Positions 5,279 through 6,287 of a DNA stretch of 6,287 bases are shown piece by piece. The position numbers and the translations under genes are program-made. The notes below the pieces were generated by a model. It saw only the letters and a program-made list of their open reading frames with translations, had not been told where the DNA came from and ran no database searches. This DNA comes from Nitrososphaera sp. (GTDB lineage Archaea > Thermoproteota > Nitrososphaeria > Nitrososphaerales > Nitrososphaeraceae), in contig JAKEIF010000272.1 in the NCBI GenBank assembly GCA_022545875.1, positions 1 through 6,287 of the forward strand, read 5' to 3'. The first letter of the stretch is position 1. Each line of letters opens with the position of its first letter.

Positions 5279-6283
5279 ATGCTGGACAACACTTCCTTTG
5301 TAATCTATGGCGTGATTGTATCGGTGGTATCGTTTCTTGTCCTTTATTTCCTGACGCCGCTGGCGATCAGGTCCCTTGTTGCAAGGAACAAGGTGGTCCC
5401 AGATGCCCACAAGCCAAACACGCCAAGCGTGCCAAGGCCTGCTGGTCCTGTAATGATAACGGCGATTGCGGCTGCCGAAATCATCCTCTACCTGCTTACA
5501 ATGAACAATGCAGTGCTGGCTATACTGCTGACTACTGTCATCGCTTTCGCCGTGGGTTACGTGGACGATAAGCGCGTCCTGCCAGGCTGGTTCAAGCCCG
5601 TCGCCTTGCTCGCAGCGGCAGTTCCGTTGGTAGTGCTTGCGGCACACAGTACCAGCCTGAATCTCGTATTTGGGAGCGCATTCATTCCACTGCTCTATGT
5701 CCCTCTTATCTTTGTCATTATACCAATCACTGGAAATACCATCAACTCAATAGACGTTCTGAATGGAGTAGCCACGGGATTTGTCATTATCGCGTCGTTA
5801 CCGCTGATGGCAAGCATTGCGATATTTGGAAGCCAGGAAGTATTTCTCGCAGCTCTGCCGCTCTTCTTTGGCACGGTTGCCCTTTACAAGTACCACAAGT
5901 TTCCCAGCAGGATATTCCCCGGAGACTCGGGCACGTTGTTGCTTGGAGCGATGTACGGGGCGCTTGCAATAGCCGGCAGCTCTGAAATAATCGGGGTAAT
6001 CGCGCTCTTGCCGGCAGTAATGAATTCATTTCTCTTTCTGGCAAGCGTGAAGCGAATAGTGGAGCACAGGCAGGTAAAGTCCCGGCCCGTAGTCCTGCAG
6101 AAGGACTTCAGGCTTGCGGCCTCGGCCGACAAGCTGGCCCCGGCAACACTTGTCAGGCTGATCCTAGCAGACGGCCCTCTCGATGAGAAGGAGATAGGGA
6201 AAAAAATCTTTAGGCTCGCAGTGTTTACATCGTCGCTTGCTTTTGCCTCGATAGCGATCCAGTTCGCGTTTTTGAGGTTATAA
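5279..6283 (+). CDS. UDP-sugar:polyprenyl-phosphate sugar-1-phosphate transferase, MraY/GPT (glycosyltransferase 4) family
   Basis: Integral membrane enzyme predicted to move a sugar-1-phosphate, probably GlcNAc-1-P, from a UDP-sugar to a dolichyl-type phosphate. This is the first step of lipid-linked glycan assembly, as for archaeal AglH-type enzymes and eukaryotic Alg7/DPAGT1. The 334-residue product shows about ten hydrophobic segments (near 6-28, 57-74, 78-95, 106-122, 128-150, 163-183, 188-203, 219-234, 238-256 and 311-330). Family motifs are present: DAHKP (42-46), GYVDD (93-97, metal and catalytic aspartates), GNTINSIDVLNG (152-163) and FPGDSG (213-218). A polar loop with HRQVKSRP (263-270) precedes the last membrane segment and may correspond to the sugar-recognition loop. 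Compared with the common NxxNxxDGxNG signature, the DG glycine is Val here, and PAGP (54-57) stands where many members have a GG pair. It starts 7 bases after hel308, so an operon is likely, though the functions look unrelated. The sugar and lipid acceptor cannot be fixed from sequence. Confidence 0.88.
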   Translation: MLDNTSFVIYGVIVSVVSFLVLYFLTPLAIRSLVARNKVVPDAHKPNTPSVPRPAGPVMITAIAAAEIILYLLTMNNAVLAILLTTVIAFAVGYVDDKRVLPGWFKPVALLAAAVPLVVLAAHSTSLNLVFGSAFIPLLYVPLIFVIIPITGNTINSIDVLNGVATGFVIIASLPLMASIAIFGSQEVFLAALPLFFGTVALYKYHKFPSRIFPGDSGTLLLGAMYGALAIAGSSEIIGVIALLPAVMNSFLFLASVKRIVEHRQVKSRPVVLQKDFRLAASADKLAPATLVRLILADGPLDEKEIGKKIFRLAVFTSSLAFASIAIQFAFLRL

Positions 6284-6287
6284 GCGG

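Noticed and set aside
5201..5647. 148-residue minus-strand open frame over the hel308/transferase junction
   Set aside because: It is antisense to the hel308 helix-hairpin-helix and the first membrane segments of the transferase, both well supported, and its His/Arg/Cys-rich composition looks like a shadow.
1..6287. Defence system, mobile element, CRISPR array or RNA gene
   Set aside because: No transposase, integrase, direct-repeat array, tRNA-like cloverleaf or toxin-antitoxin pair is visible; almost all the sequence is filled by recognised housekeeping genes.

Overview
This window looks like core chromosome from an ammonia-oxidising-type archaeon (Nitrososphaerota/Thaumarchaeota, probably near Nitrososphaera). 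The evidence is archaeal replication proteins (RFC small subunit, a GINS subunit, a single MCM, Hel308), archaeal TATA-like promoters placed for near-leaderless transcripts, roughly balanced base composition, and heavy use of AGG/AGA arginine codons. The genus is inferred from style; there is no marker gene to prove it.

Layout: positions 1-286 hold the first 95 codons of rfcS on the minus strand, cut by the window edge. Positions 287-466 are a divergent intergenic region with a TATA-like box for each side, a 14-bp perfect palindrome, a 10-bp palindrome, a short hairpin and repeated CAAAAGCT motifs. On the plus strand follow a GINS subunit (467-1006, B-A domain order, so Gins23 class), mcm (999-3071, 8-base overlap with the GINS gene, TTG start), a 55-base gap with its own TATA-like box, hel308 (3127-5271, GTG start), and after 7 bases an integral membrane UDP-sugar:polyprenyl-phosphate sugar-1-phosphate transferase of the MraY/GPT family (5279-6283). 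Only four bases remain after its stop.

How it works together: GINS and MCM are two parts of the archaeal replicative helicase assembly (CMG-like, with Cdc45/GAN elsewhere). RFC, transcribed divergently, loads the PCNA clamp. Hel308 acts on stalled or branched forks. Most of the window is therefore a replication-fork neighbourhood. The terminal glycosyltransferase is probably co-transcribed with hel308 but has no obvious functional link; it most likely starts a lipid-linked glycan for N-glycosylation or the cell envelope.

I found no mobile element, tRNA, rRNA, CRISPR array, intein or defence system. The window reads as conserved housekeeping sequence. The points worth a second look are the divergent control region, the translational coupling of GINS and MCM, the apparent split between leaderless and Shine-Dalgarno starts, and the diverged active-site motif of the membrane transferase.
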